Shown: positions 51,408 through 59,779 of the stretch, piece after piece
Layout: every line of letters begins with the position of its first letter
How positions within the stretch are numbered: position 1 is the first letter of the stretch
NCBI GenBank assembly: GCA_944383015.1
Contig: CALWOC010000005.1
Span: 46,574 to 110,573 of the forward strand
DNA from: an uncultured Clostridia bacterium
GTDB taxonomy: Bacteria; Bacillota; Clostridia; TANB77; CAG-465
Direction of reading: 5' to 3'
DNA: 64,000 nt
Program-made: the position numbers and the translations under genes
Notes under the pieces: model-generated
The model's database searches: none
What the model was told of the DNA's origin: nothing
The model's input: only the letters and a program-made list of their open reading frames with translations

Positions 51408-51950
51408 TTACAATAAACCAACTTGTATCTTATCTATTATATTATCTAAACTAGAAAAATCAACAAAATTTACTTTCTTATTATATGTTTCTATTATTGC
51501 CTTATTTTCTCCTGTTAGTTTTTCTTTTGGTAATTTTTTTACAGCACTATATAGTAATTTCATCATTGTTTTATGTGCAAAATTTAATTTTGAGTAATCT
51601 ATGCCACCTCTTAAATGAAATATCCTAGCTTTTTTTAAAATTTCTCTTGAAATCAAATTCTTTATATTATTTCTTATATTATTTACATTTATTTCATCTG
51701 TTGGATCTGCTAAACCTACAGTTATAATAATAATATTTTTATTTGATATTTCATTTAATTTTTTCAGAGTTTTTGACATTCCTAATACTCCACCTGCATA
51801 TAAACCACCTAGATATATAATAGTATCATAATCATTTATATCCTTTACTTCTTCATAAGAAATCGCTTTTACATTAATTCTTTTAGAAAGTTCTTTTGCA
51901 TATTTTTCTGTTGTTCCATAATGAGAACCATAAATTATAATACTACTCAT
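51408..51950 (-). CDS. Flavodoxin-domain protein
   Basis: A 180-residue flavodoxin-like protein of the HemG type. The FMN phosphate loop is YGSHYGTTEKYA at residues 6-17, followed by TIIYLGGLYAGG. The C-terminal segment (FHLRGGIDYSKL, NFAHKTMMKL) matches flavodoxin-like protoporphyrinogen oxidases, but no haem genes are nearby. GGAGGAG precedes the ATG at 51950. It follows a 52-residue ORF by 15 bases. Confidence 0.8.
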   Translation of the reverse strand: MSSIIIYGSHYGTTEKYAKELSKRINVKAISYEEVKDINDYDTIIYLGGLYAGGVLGMSKTLKKLNEISNKNIIIITVGLADPTDEINVNNIRNNIKNLISREILKKARIFHLRGGIDYSKLNFAHKTMMKLLYSAVKKLPKEKLTGENKAIIETYNKKVNFVDFSSLDNIIDKIQVGLL

Positions 51951-51965
51951 AAACTCCTCCATATT

Positions 51966-52124
51966 TTATTTTTTTCTAAATACCAAAATTGCTTTAGCAG
52001 TTCCTGTAATTGACATAGTAACTAGTTCATAACCATCTTGCAACATTTCATTAGATTTTTCTTCAACTTTTTTTGCCATATCATCTGCTTTTGGTGAATA
52101 TTCTATAACAACTGTTTTATACAT
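51966..52124 (-). CDS. 52-residue DUF4177-like protein
   Basis: A small gene with a near-perfect ribosome site (AGGAGGTG) 5 bases before the ATG. The product begins MYKTVVIEYSPKADDMAKK and continues with MLQDGYELVTMS and AILVFRKK, the beta-alpha-beta pattern of DUF4177-like proteins. Function unknown. Its stop is 15 bases before the flavodoxin gene, so the two are co-transcribed. Confidence 0.75.
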   Translation of the reverse strand: MYKTVVIEYSPKADDMAKKVEEKSNEMLQDGYELVTMSITGTAKAILVFRKK

Positions 52125-52176
52125 TTTTCCACCTCCTAATAAAAATATTTTTATATTATTAAGTATCTATTATCAT

Positions 52177-52377
52177 TTATCTTTTAATTAAAGACCCTAT
52201 TCCAAAACCCAAACATAAACCTATACTTATTCCAAAAATCATACATATAGGTATATTTTCAATAAACACACCTATAATTACTCCTAATGATGTTCCAATA
52301 CACATTCCTATTGACATTCCTTCTAACATATATGTTTTTATTTCATCTTTAATATATTGTCTATTTGATTTTTTCAT
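52177..52377 (-). CDS. Glycine-zipper membrane protein
   Basis: A 66-residue protein: a charged 17-residue head, then two hydrophobic segments with regularly spaced Gly (GMSIGMCIGTSLGVIIGV and FGISIGLCLGFGIGS). This is a glycine-zipper hairpin able to oligomerise in membranes. It has a weak GGTGAG ribosome site and lies 52 bases before the 52-residue gene. Pore-forming or phage-holin-like behaviour is possible but unsupported. Confidence 0.6.
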   Translation of the reverse strand: MKKSNRQYIKDEIKTYMLEGMSIGMCIGTSLGVIIGVFIENIPICMIFGISIGLCLGFGIGSLIKR

Positions 52378-52460
52378 AATATTTTCTCACCTTCAAGTTT
52401 TAATTTTACTATATTATTATTTATATGTACCTCAATTAATCTTCAATCATCTAAAGCATT

Positions 52461-52853
52461 TTACACAATAATTATATTTTTGAAATATCCTTTTTTATCT
52501 ATAACAACTTTAAATCCATCCCTTAGTACTTTTATAGTGCCTTTATCAAGAGGCTTTTCTATCCAACTTGTACTAACAATACCAAATTCCACTTCTTTTC
52601 CATCTTTATACCAAACTCTAATAGATGTACAAGCTCCATAATATTCTATTTGACTTTTTTTTATCTCTCCAAACAAATCAACAAACGTTTGATTTTTTAA
52701 CATCTTTTCTTTATCAGAAGTAATTATAATAAGGTCAATATCAGATGTAACTTTATATGTTCCTCTAGCATAAGATCCAACAACAATAATACTTTCTATT
52801 AGTTCTTCCTTTTTTGCCCATTTCTTTATATCTTTTAAAAAAATATCTATCAT
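52461..52853 (-). CDS. Minimal nucleotidyltransferase (MNT superfamily)
   Basis: A 130-residue Pol-beta-fold nucleotidyltransferase. The active site is VVGSYARGTYKVTSDIDLIII near residues 25-45 (GS x10 DxD), with the third carboxylate in KEVEFGIV. No HEPN partner is adjacent, so a MNT-HEPN toxin-antitoxin role is not supported. An aminoglycoside-nucleotidyltransferase-like or protein-AMPylating role remains open. Confidence 0.8.
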   Translation of the reverse strand: MIDIFLKDIKKWAKKEELIESIIVVGSYARGTYKVTSDIDLIIITSDKEKMLKNQTFVDLFGEIKKSQIEYYGACTSIRVWYKDGKEVEFGIVSTSWIEKPLDKGTIKVLRDGFKVVIDKKGYFKNIIIV

Positions 52854-52924
52854 AAATTAATTCTCCTTACAAAATTACTATTTAACCTAAATTAATTATA
52901 ACATGTTAAAATAAAAAAGTATAT

Positions 52925-52950
52925 AAAAAAACTAACTATCTCTAGTTAGT
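52925..52950 (-). terminator. Terminator of the second tRNA cluster
   Basis: An 8-bp stem ACTAACTA / TAGTTAGT with a run of seven T. Confidence 0.8.
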
Positions 52951-52968
52951 TTCTCATTGCTCTATCTA

Positions 52969-53044
52969 TGGTGGTCAGAGAGGGAATCGAACCCCCGACA
53001 CGGGGATTTTCAGTCCCCTGCTCTACCGACTGAGCTATCTGACC
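52969..53044 (-). tRNA. tRNA-Phe (GAA), copy 2
   Basis: 76 bases with encoded CCA, identical to copy 1. Confidence 0.97.
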
Positions 53045-53066
53045 CCAAAAATAGGTAAAAAAAAAG

Positions 53067-53143
53067 TGGCGACCTGAATGGGGCTCGAACCCACGACCTC
53101 TAGCGTGACAGGCTAGCGTTCTAACCAACTGAACTACCAGGCC
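53067..53143 (-). tRNA. tRNA-Asp (GTC), copy 2
   Basis: 77 bases with encoded CCA, identical to copy 1. Confidence 0.97.
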
Positions 53144-53150
53144 AAATAAG

Positions 53151-53226
53151 TGGTGGGCACTACAGGGCTCGAACCTGTGACCCCCTGCTTGTAAGGCAGA
53201 TGCTCTCCCAACTGAGCTAAGCGCCC
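53151..53226 (-). tRNA. tRNA-Val (TAC), copy 2
   Basis: 76 bases with encoded CCA, identical to copy 1; first gene of the second cluster. Confidence 0.97.
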
Positions 53227-53235
53227 ACTTACCTG

Positions 53236-53276
53236 TTGACAAATATTATTATAACTTAACGAATAATATTTGTCAA
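53236..53276 (-). promoter_or_regulatory. Promoter of the second tRNA cluster inside a 15-bp inverted repeat
   Basis: Consensus TTGACA (53271-53276), 17-base spacer and TATAAT (53248-53253) on the minus strand. Both lie in a perfect inverted repeat, TTGACAAATATTATT with an 11-base loop. On the plus strand the same repeat is followed by a T-run (CATTTTTTTATC), so it could also terminate opposing transcription. Confidence 0.8.
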
Positions 53277-53293
53277 CATTTTTTTATCAATTT

Positions 53294-54748
53294 CTAATAC
53301 ATTTTTTTGGCGTTAACAATTATCTCATCTATTCTTAATCTATATGTACCATAATTTATTAATACTTCTTCTGCTAAATTTTCTGCCATCTTTTTAAATA
53401 GGAAATCTCCTTGTATTCTATCTGCATTATTAGTAATTGCCTTAACTAATTTTCTATCGTCACTTACTTTACCAATAATTACTTTATATCCTAAATCATG
53501 ACTTAAATTAATAATATCTGTAAACACACTTTCATTTATATTTTCAGTAGATAAAATGCTTGCACTAATCTTTACTTCATCTATTGGAAGCTCTGCAAAG
53601 AGCTCTAAGGCTTCTTGCTTTATATCAAAGTTATTAATTATAATAGATACACCAACTTGCTTTAATCTTTCAAACATAACTTTATATATTTCAAGTCTAT
53701 TAATTTCTAAATCACCAGTCATTTCAACTTGTAGACTATCTTCAGGTAAATTATACGACGAGATAATATCACACATTGTGTCGACAAATTCTTTTTTGTA
53801 AGCATTTTTATTTGATATATTTACTGCTATTTGAACATTAGTATATCCTTTTTCTTTAAAATATATAATTTTTTCGCAAACAGTTTTTAAAACATATTCA
53901 TCAAGTTTTATTGTTAATCCCATCATCTCGGCTTGTAAAATAAAATATGCTGCATCTAACGCTCCTAGTACTGGATGATTCCATATTAAAAGTGCTTCAA
54001 ATCCAATTTTAGATGTATCAGCTACATTAATTCTTGGTTGTAAATCAATTCCAAACTCATTATCTTCATATGCCTTTTTTAAATCTTTTTCCATTTTTAT
54101 ATTATTTTCAATCTTAGCTTTAAGACTTTCATTATGAAAATAATAATCATTTCCACCATGCTCTTTTATATAATACATTGCATTATCTGCATAATTTACT
54201 AAATCTTTTCTAGTATAATTTTTGTCGTCTGTATTAAGTACTACACCCATACTATATTCAATAGATATTGTATTATTTTCAATTACAATAGGCTTATTCA
54301 TATTAGCTTTCAAATCATCTAATATCATGACTACTTCTTCTTTAGAATTTACTTGACTTATTATTATTGCAAATTCATCTCCACCAAGTCTATATGCAGA
54401 TGCATTTTTAGGTAATGATTCATCAAACTTTTGTGCCATTGCTTTTAGTAATTCATCACCTATATCATGTCCTAATGTATCGTTTACTTGCTTAAATCCA
54501 TCCAAATCCATAAAACACACTGCAACACTTTTATTTTGCTCTATTAGTTTATCTAAATCTGAATAAAATAAATATCTATTTCCCTTTCCTGTTAGTTCAT
54601 CTGTATAAGCCTGCTTTTTTACTTTCTTTTCTTTTTTTCCTATTATACACAATTTATATAGAAGGATTGCAGCTATAGCTACTATAACTGCCTTTATTAC
54701 TTCTATTAATATATCTTTATACTCTTCAATATAACTTAAAAAATCCAT
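53294..54748 (-). CDS. GGDEF-EAL protein with degenerate EAL domain
   Basis: A 484-residue membrane-anchored c-di-GMP protein. One N-terminal segment (about residues 13-33) is followed by a GGDEF domain with the intact motif LGGDEFAII and metal-binding FMDLDGFK. The EAL domain keeps EAL (in GFEALLIW) but the second metal motif DDFG reads NNFD, the IKID segment reads VKISAS, and the QG-Y site reads QGDFLF. I expect an active cyclase and an inactive, perhaps ligand-sensing, EAL domain. Last gene of the dagK-dgt-leuS unit. AAGGTG sets the start. Confidence 0.88.
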   Translation of the reverse strand: MDFLSYIEEYKDILIEVIKAVIVAIAAILLYKLCIIGKKEKKVKKQAYTDELTGKGNRYLFYSDLDKLIEQNKSVAVCFMDLDGFKQVNDTLGHDIGDELLKAMAQKFDESLPKNASAYRLGGDEFAIIISQVNSKEEVVMILDDLKANMNKPIVIENNTISIEYSMGVVLNTDDKNYTRKDLVNYADNAMYYIKEHGGNDYYFHNESLKAKIENNIKMEKDLKKAYEDNEFGIDLQPRINVADTSKIGFEALLIWNHPVLGALDAAYFILQAEMMGLTIKLDEYVLKTVCEKIIYFKEKGYTNVQIAVNISNKNAYKKEFVDTMCDIISSYNLPEDSLQVEMTGDLEINRLEIYKVMFERLKQVGVSIIINNFDIKQEALELFAELPIDEVKISASILSTENINESVFTDIINLSHDLGYKVIIGKVSDDRKLVKAITNNADRIQGDFLFKKMAENLAEEVLINYGTYRLRIDEIIVNAKKMY

Positions 54749-54766
54749 TTGAATCACACCTTTATA

Positions 54767-57187
54767 TTATCCTAAAACTATGTTAACAATCTTAGATTTT
54801 ATAACAATAATCTTTCTTATCTCTTTTCCATTCATGTAATTTTGTAAAGCTGGATTTTCTGTAGCAATTTTTTCTATTGTTTTTTCGTCACTATCAGCAG
54901 GAACTGTTATTCTATATCTTACTGTTCCATTAACTTGAACTGGAATCTCAATTTCATCTGCAACTAACTTACTTTCATCATACTCTGGCCATTTACTTTC
55001 AAATATATATCCTTTGCATCCCAATCTTTGCCATAATTCTTCTGTAACATGTGGTGCTACAGGATTTAAAATCTGTAACAAAGGTTTAATATATTTTTTA
55101 CTTATTTTTTCTTGTTTGTACAATATATTAACATAACTCATCATAGCTGCAATTGCTGTATTGTATTTCATATCTTCATAGTCTTCAGTAACTTTCTTAA
55201 TTACTACATTTAACTCTCTTTCTAATTCTTTTGAATATATATCTTCATCTGTAGCTAGACTTTCCATTCTCATAACTCTGTCCAAAAATTTCTTAGCACC
55301 TTTTACACCATTTTCAGACCAAGGAGCAGACATACCATAATCTCCTATAAATAATATATATGTTCTTAAAGTATCTGCACCATACTTCTTTACAATATCA
55401 TCTGGATTTACTACATTTCCTTTAGATTTAGACATTTTACTTCCATCTTCAGCAAGAATTAATCCTTGAGTTGTTCTTTTTGCATATGGCTCTGATGTAG
55501 GTACAACTCCAATATCATATAAGAATCTGTGCCAAAATCTAGAATAAATTAAATGACGAGTTACATGCTCCATTCCACCATTATAGCAATCTACTTGTTT
55601 CCAGTAATCTAATGCCTCTTTAGAAGCTAAAGCATCATTATTTTTTGGATCCATATATCTTAAGAAATACCAAGATGAACCTGCCCATTGTGGCATTGTA
55701 TCAGTTTCTCTTTTTGCATCTTTACCACACTTTGGACATTTTGTATTTACCCACGAATCTACTTTTGCAAGAGGTGATTCTCCATCTTCACCAGGTACAA
55801 AATCTTTAACATCTGGTAACTCTAATGGTAAATCTTCCTCTTTAAGTGGAACAAGACCACAATGTGGACATTTAACAATTGGAACTGGCTCTCCCCAATA
55901 TCTTTGTCTTGCAAAAGCCCAATCTTTCATGTGATAATTTTTCTTTCTTCTACCTATTTTTCTCTCCTCTAAGAAATTAATTATCTTCTCTTTTGCCTCT
56001 TTTACAGATAAACCATCTAAAATATCTGAATTTACCAAAATACCATCTTCAATATCTAGATATGCTTCATTTTCTAAAGATACTTCTTCACCCTTTTTAT
56101 TTGCAACTACTTGAATAATATCTATACCAAATTTCTTTGCAAATTCATAGTCTCTTGTATCATGTCCGGGAACAGCCATAATTGCACCTGTACCATATCC
56201 CATCATTACATAATCTGTAACCCATAGCGGAACAACTTTTCCTGTAACAGGATTTTCAATTTGTAATCCTTCTACTTTTACTCCTGTTTTATTCTTTGCA
56301 AGTTCAACTCTTTCAAACTCAGTTTTCTTAGCTGCATTTTTCTTATATTCCATTATCTCATTATAATTTGAAATTTCATCTTTATACTTTTCAAGAATTG
56401 GATGCTCTGGTGCAATAGCCATATATGTAACACCATATACAGTATCTGGTCTTGTTGTATATACAGTCAAAATATCTTCTTTACCAGAAAGTTTAAAGTC
56501 TATTTCTGCACCGTAAGATCTTCCTATCCAGTTTTCTTGTTCAAGTCTTACTCTTGGTGGGAAATCCACTTCATCAAGACCATCTAATAATTTGTCTGCA
56601 TAATCTGTAATCTTTAGCATCCATACTTCTTTTTCCATCTGAACAATCTCACTATCGCATCTATCACAAACTCCCCCTTGTGATTCTTCATTTGCAAGAA
56701 TTACCCTACACTTTGGACAATAATTAACATATGTTTTATCTTTATATGCAAGACCATGTTCAAATAATTTTAAGAAAATCCATTGTGTCCATTTATAATA
56801 ATTAGGATCAGTTGTATCAATTACTCTATCCCAGTCAAAAGAAAATCCAACACTCTTTAACTGATTTGTAAAAGTCTCTATGTTTTTATCTGTTACAACT
56901 CTTGGATGAATATTTTCTTTCATAGCATAATTTTCTGTTGGTAATCCAAAAGCATCAAATCCTATAGGAAATAATACATTTTTTCCTTCCATTCTCTTTT
57001 TTCTAGATAAAACTTCCATTCCCATAAATGCTCTTACATGACCAACATGTAAACCTGCTCCTGATGGATAAGGAAATTCAATTAATGCATAAAATTTTTC
57101 TTTATCTTTTTCTCCTGTTTCTGCATGAAAACAATTTTTTTCTTCCCATATTTTTTGCCATTTTTTATCTATACTTTTATCATACAT
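54767..57187 (-). CDS. leuS: Leucyl-tRNA synthetase
   Basis: An 806-residue class Ia synthetase, full length for bacterial LeuRS. The HIGH motif appears as GLHVGHVRAF near residue 45 and the KMSKS loop as GSKMSKSKGN near residue 575. The zinc cysteines are in YCPKCRVIL, the CP1 editing domain includes TVYTTRPDTVYG, and HPILEKYKDE follows. No T-box leader precedes it; it is the third gene of the dagK operon, 15 bases after the dGTPase-like gene. Confidence 0.97.
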   Translation of the reverse strand: MYDKSIDKKWQKIWEEKNCFHAETGEKDKEKFYALIEFPYPSGAGLHVGHVRAFMGMEVLSRKKRMEGKNVLFPIGFDAFGLPTENYAMKENIHPRVVTDKNIETFTNQLKSVGFSFDWDRVIDTTDPNYYKWTQWIFLKLFEHGLAYKDKTYVNYCPKCRVILANEESQGGVCDRCDSEIVQMEKEVWMLKITDYADKLLDGLDEVDFPPRVRLEQENWIGRSYGAEIDFKLSGKEDILTVYTTRPDTVYGVTYMAIAPEHPILEKYKDEISNYNEIMEYKKNAAKKTEFERVELAKNKTGVKVEGLQIENPVTGKVVPLWVTDYVMMGYGTGAIMAVPGHDTRDYEFAKKFGIDIIQVVANKKGEEVSLENEAYLDIEDGILVNSDILDGLSVKEAKEKIINFLEERKIGRRKKNYHMKDWAFARQRYWGEPVPIVKCPHCGLVPLKEEDLPLELPDVKDFVPGEDGESPLAKVDSWVNTKCPKCGKDAKRETDTMPQWAGSSWYFLRYMDPKNNDALASKEALDYWKQVDCYNGGMEHVTRHLIYSRFWHRFLYDIGVVPTSEPYAKRTTQGLILAEDGSKMSKSKGNVVNPDDIVKKYGADTLRTYILFIGDYGMSAPWSENGVKGAKKFLDRVMRMESLATDEDIYSKELERELNVVIKKVTEDYEDMKYNTAIAAMMSYVNILYKQEKISKKYIKPLLQILNPVAPHVTEELWQRLGCKGYIFESKWPEYDESKLVADEIEIPVQVNGTVRYRITVPADSDEKTIEKIATENPALQNYMNGKEIRKIIVIKSKIVNIVLG

Positions 57188-57202
57188 GATTTCTATCTCT
57201 CC

Positions 57203-58333
57203 TTATTTATACTTTTCATATTGTCTTTGTAAATAATTATCTGTCATACCAGAAATATAATCTATAATCTTTTGAGAATCACTATTATTTTTTATATAAT
57301 CTTCACTCATCTGATTTAAGTATTCTTTATATATATCATTTTCCTTATCTTCTAAATCTAAAGCCCTACTATATACACCATATAATGTTTCTATAGTTTT
57401 TGTATATCTTAATCTGTCTTCTTCTTTTATAGCTTGATAATATATATTTTCATAATTAAATTTCTTTAAAGTCTTAACAGCTTCATATACTTCTTTAGAC
57501 ATTGATATATATCCTTTATTATAACTATTTTTGATTATATCTAAAATAATACTATTCATTATTTGTGTATTTTCTGTACCTAAATACTTTTTAACATTTT
57601 CTGGTAATGTTTCTTTATTAAATATACCGAGTCGGTTTGCATCATCAATATCTTTTCCAATATATCCTATAATATCTGAAATTCTAACAACACATCCCTC
57701 TAAAGTCATAGGTACCAGTCGTTTTATTTTTTCTTCATCATTTAAACACTCATTATATTCTTTATATAATGTTTCAAACGTCTTATTTCTGTTTGGAGTA
57801 TACTTTTCTTGAATAAACTCACCATTATGGCACATTATTCCATCTAATACTTGTAAAGTAAGATTTGTACTTTCACCTTTTTTCTCTGTTATTTTAAAAA
57901 CCCTTACACTATTTAAGTTATGTGCAAAGCATTTTCCTGAATTATATGTTTTTGAGATCTTGTTTAAGATACTCTCTCCAAAATGTCCATATGGGGTGTG
58001 ACCAACATCATGTCCTAAAGCAATTGCCTCACATAAATCTTCATTTAACTCTAAAGCTCTAGCAATTGTTCTTGCTGCTTTTGAAACATATTGAACATGT
58101 GTCATTCTTGTAGATATATGATCATTAATTGGTTCCACAAAAACCTGAGTTTTTGACATATATCTTGTATAACAAGAAGAATGTATTATCTTATCCACAT
58201 CTCTTGCAAACTCAAGTCTTATATCTTCATCTTGTACATATTCTCTTACCGCATCTTTTGATTTGCAAGCATATTTACAAAGATTTCTCTCAGATTTTAA
58301 CATTATCTTTTTTATCTTCTTATTGTCTATCAC
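57203..58333 (-). CDS. dGTPase-like HD-domain triphosphohydrolase
   Basis: A 376-residue HD protein related to deoxyguanosinetriphosphate triphosphohydrolases. The motif series is RMTHVQYVSKAARTIARAL, then the HD pair in ALGHDVGHTPYGHFGE near residue 112, CHNGEF, and the distal Asp in RISDIIGYIGKDIDDA near residue 220. The ribosome site GGAGGTG lies after an ATG at 58351 and 7 bases before a GTG at 58333, so the GTG is the start. It controls dNTP pools or cleaves another nucleotide. Confidence 0.88.
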   Translation of the reverse strand: MIDNKKIKKIMLKSERNLCKYACKSKDAVREYVQDEDIRLEFARDVDKIIHSSCYTRYMSKTQVFVEPINDHISTRMTHVQYVSKAARTIARALELNEDLCEAIALGHDVGHTPYGHFGESILNKISKTYNSGKCFAHNLNSVRVFKITEKKGESTNLTLQVLDGIMCHNGEFIQEKYTPNRNKTFETLYKEYNECLNDEEKIKRLVPMTLEGCVVRISDIIGYIGKDIDDANRLGIFNKETLPENVKKYLGTENTQIMNSIILDIIKNSYNKGYISMSKEVYEAVKTLKKFNYENIYYQAIKEEDRLRYTKTIETLYGVYSRALDLEDKENDIYKEYLNQMSEDYIKNNSDSQKIIDYISGMTDNYLQRQYEKYK

Positions 58334-58350
58334 AAACACACCTCCAAACA

Positions 58351-59232
58351 TTATAAAAACATATTAATTCCAGATTCAATACAAGTAATTTCAATAGGAA
58401 ATTCAGGTCCTTCATCTCCGTCTACATCTGGTCTGTCACAATTTCCCTTAATTTTTTCTATTACTATTTTTTTAGCTTTTCTATAAATAATATTTTTATC
58501 TTCTAAATTACCTGTAAAAGCTTTTGATAGTAAAATTGCCACCTCATGTAAATTACAATTCTTAATTATTATTAAATCTAGTAATCCATCTTGTATACTA
58601 GAATCAGAAGTAAAATATGTCATCCCCCCAACACTACTTCCGTTAAACACCAAAAATAAGTTTATCTTTTCTGTATATTCTTCCTCATCTGCTCTAATTC
58701 TAACACTAAAAGGTCTAAATTTAAAAAGCTCTTTTGCACCTGTAATAAAATATGAGACTTTACCAAGTGTTTGCTTTAAATTTGGATCTGCTCTTTGAGA
58801 AGAATTTGTAAAAAGTCCAGCAGAACACACATTAATAAAATACTTATCATTTGCTCTTCCAACGTCAACTCCGCATACATTATTTTTTAAAATCTTATCT
58901 ATAGAATCTAAATAGCTATTTGGCATGTTAATATGTTTTGCAAAATCATTTGATGTTCCTGCAGGTATTACTCCTAAAGGTGTCTTTATATTATATTTCA
59001 TCATTATTGTAACCACTTTGTTTAAAGTTCCGTCTCCACCAGCTACAACAATACCATATAATTCTTCTCTATCTGAATCCTTTAAAAACTCTTCAAGATT
59101 ATCTTTATCACCTGCTCTATATATTATGACTTCTAAGTCATTTTGCATAAATTTTTCAATTACTAAATCTAAAAATTGTGAAAACTTACTTTGTCCAGCA
59201 TTTGAATTATATACTAATTTAACTTTCTTCAT
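58351..59232 (-). CDS. Diacylglycerol kinase, DagK/YegS type
   Basis: A 293-residue soluble lipid kinase. The ATP-binding motif is VVAGGDGTLNKVV near residues 62-74, followed by LGVIPAGTSNDFAKH and the C-terminal beta domain with IDGLLDLIII-type strand QDGLLDLII. It phosphorylates diacylglycerol or a related lipid, returning it to phospholipid synthesis. First gene of the leuS operon. The ATG at 59232 lies 5 bases after AAGGTGG; a GTG inside that site is excluded. Confidence 0.88.
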   Translation of the reverse strand: MKKVKLVYNSNAGQSKFSQFLDLVIEKFMQNDLEVIIYRAGDKDNLEEFLKDSDREELYGIVVAGGDGTLNKVVTIMMKYNIKTPLGVIPAGTSNDFAKHINMPNSYLDSIDKILKNNVCGVDVGRANDKYFINVCSAGLFTNSSQRADPNLKQTLGKVSYFITGAKELFKFRPFSVRIRADEEEYTEKINLFLVFNGSSVGGMTYFTSDSSIQDGLLDLIIIKNCNLHEVAILLSKAFTGNLEDKNIIYRKAKKIVIEKIKGNCDRPDVDGDEGPEFPIEITCIESGINMFL

Positions 59233-59267
59233 AAAATCCACCTTTCAAAAGGCATAATATACTATGT

Positions 59268-59298
59268 ATTATATTACAAAAATCCTTGAAATTCAAGG
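59268..59298 (-). promoter_or_regulatory. Promoter of the dagK-dgt-leuS-GGDEF operon with overlapping palindrome
   Basis: TTGAAT (59291-59296), 17-base spacer, TATAAT (59268-59273). The 15-base inverted repeat CCTTGAAATTCAAGG (59284-59298) covers the -35 and may be a repressor site. Confidence 0.6.
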
Positions 59299-59305
59299 AA
59301 AAGGC

Positions 59306-59344
59306 AAAAAATAAAAGAGATAACCACAAAATTGGGTTATCTCT
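59306..59344 (-). terminator. Terminator of the EF-hand-like secreted protein gene
   Basis: A 10-bp stem AGAGATAACC and its complement with a T-rich tail. Confidence 0.75.
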
Positions 59345-59357
59345 AAAAATTCAATTT

Positions 59358-59651
59358 TTAGTTATAATAAATATAGTCACAAATTAAAGCAGCATCATTT
59401 GCATTAATTTTTCCATCTTTATTCATATCATATTTTTCAAAATCTTTATCTGTTATTTCTTTTCCATCAGCATATAATTCAAATACATACTCAACATCTT
59501 CTTGAGTATAATTATACTCTTCTAATGCTTCAACATTATCTTTTTGAACTGTATCGTCAATGTTTGGCGCATACGTAACAGCAAAAGCTTGAGAACTCAT
59601 AACTATTCCAGCCGCTAGTGCAAGCGCCCCAAATTTTATTTTGTTTTTCAT
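59358..59651 (-). CDS. Secreted EF-hand/dockerin-like small protein
   Basis: A 97-residue protein with a clear signal peptide (MKNKIKFGALALAAGIVMSS, cleavage after AFA near residue 24). The mature region is acidic and ends in one calcium-loop repeat, YDMNKDGKINANDAALI, like a dockerin half or EF-hand loop. A second loop (YADGKEITDKDF) is degenerate. GGGGGAGG precedes the ATG at 59651. No cohesin is visible, so cellulosome attachment is unproven. Confidence 0.75.
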   Translation of the reverse strand: MKNKIKFGALALAAGIVMSSQAFAVTYAPNIDDTVQKDNVEALEEYNYTQEDVEYVFELYADGKEITDKDFEKYDMNKDGKINANDAALICDYIYYN

Positions 59652-59678
59652 AAATACCTCCCCCTTACTGTTATTTTG

Positions 59679-59707
59679 ATTATATATCAAACGAAAAGTT
59701 AATTCAA
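59679..59707 (-). promoter_or_regulatory. Promoter of the EF-hand-like gene
   Basis: TTGAAT, 17-base spacer, TATAAT. Confidence 0.6.
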
Positions 59708-59779
59708 TAAAAGACTAATATTATAACTAAATAATTTAAATTATTTCAAATAGATTTCAATTAAATTGTAATTGAGTTA

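Larger units (their letters stand above)
53067..53229. repeat. 163-bp direct repeat, copy B
   Basis: Base-for-base match to 46028-46190, including the 7-base spacer between the two tRNAs. Confidence 0.95.

Noticed and set aside
52461..52853. MNT-HEPN toxin-antitoxin pair
   Set aside because: The nucleotidyltransferase is clear but no HEPN-domain ORF is adjacent on either strand.
52946..53242. Minus-strand frame of 98 codons
   Set aside because: It spans three tRNA genes; residues such as GSIPSLTT and GHRFEPCS are the usual artefact of translated tRNA.
54767..57187. T-box riboswitch control of leuS
   Set aside because: leuS starts 15 bases after the preceding gene and neither that gap nor the operon leader contains the AGGGUGGNACCGCG T-box core.
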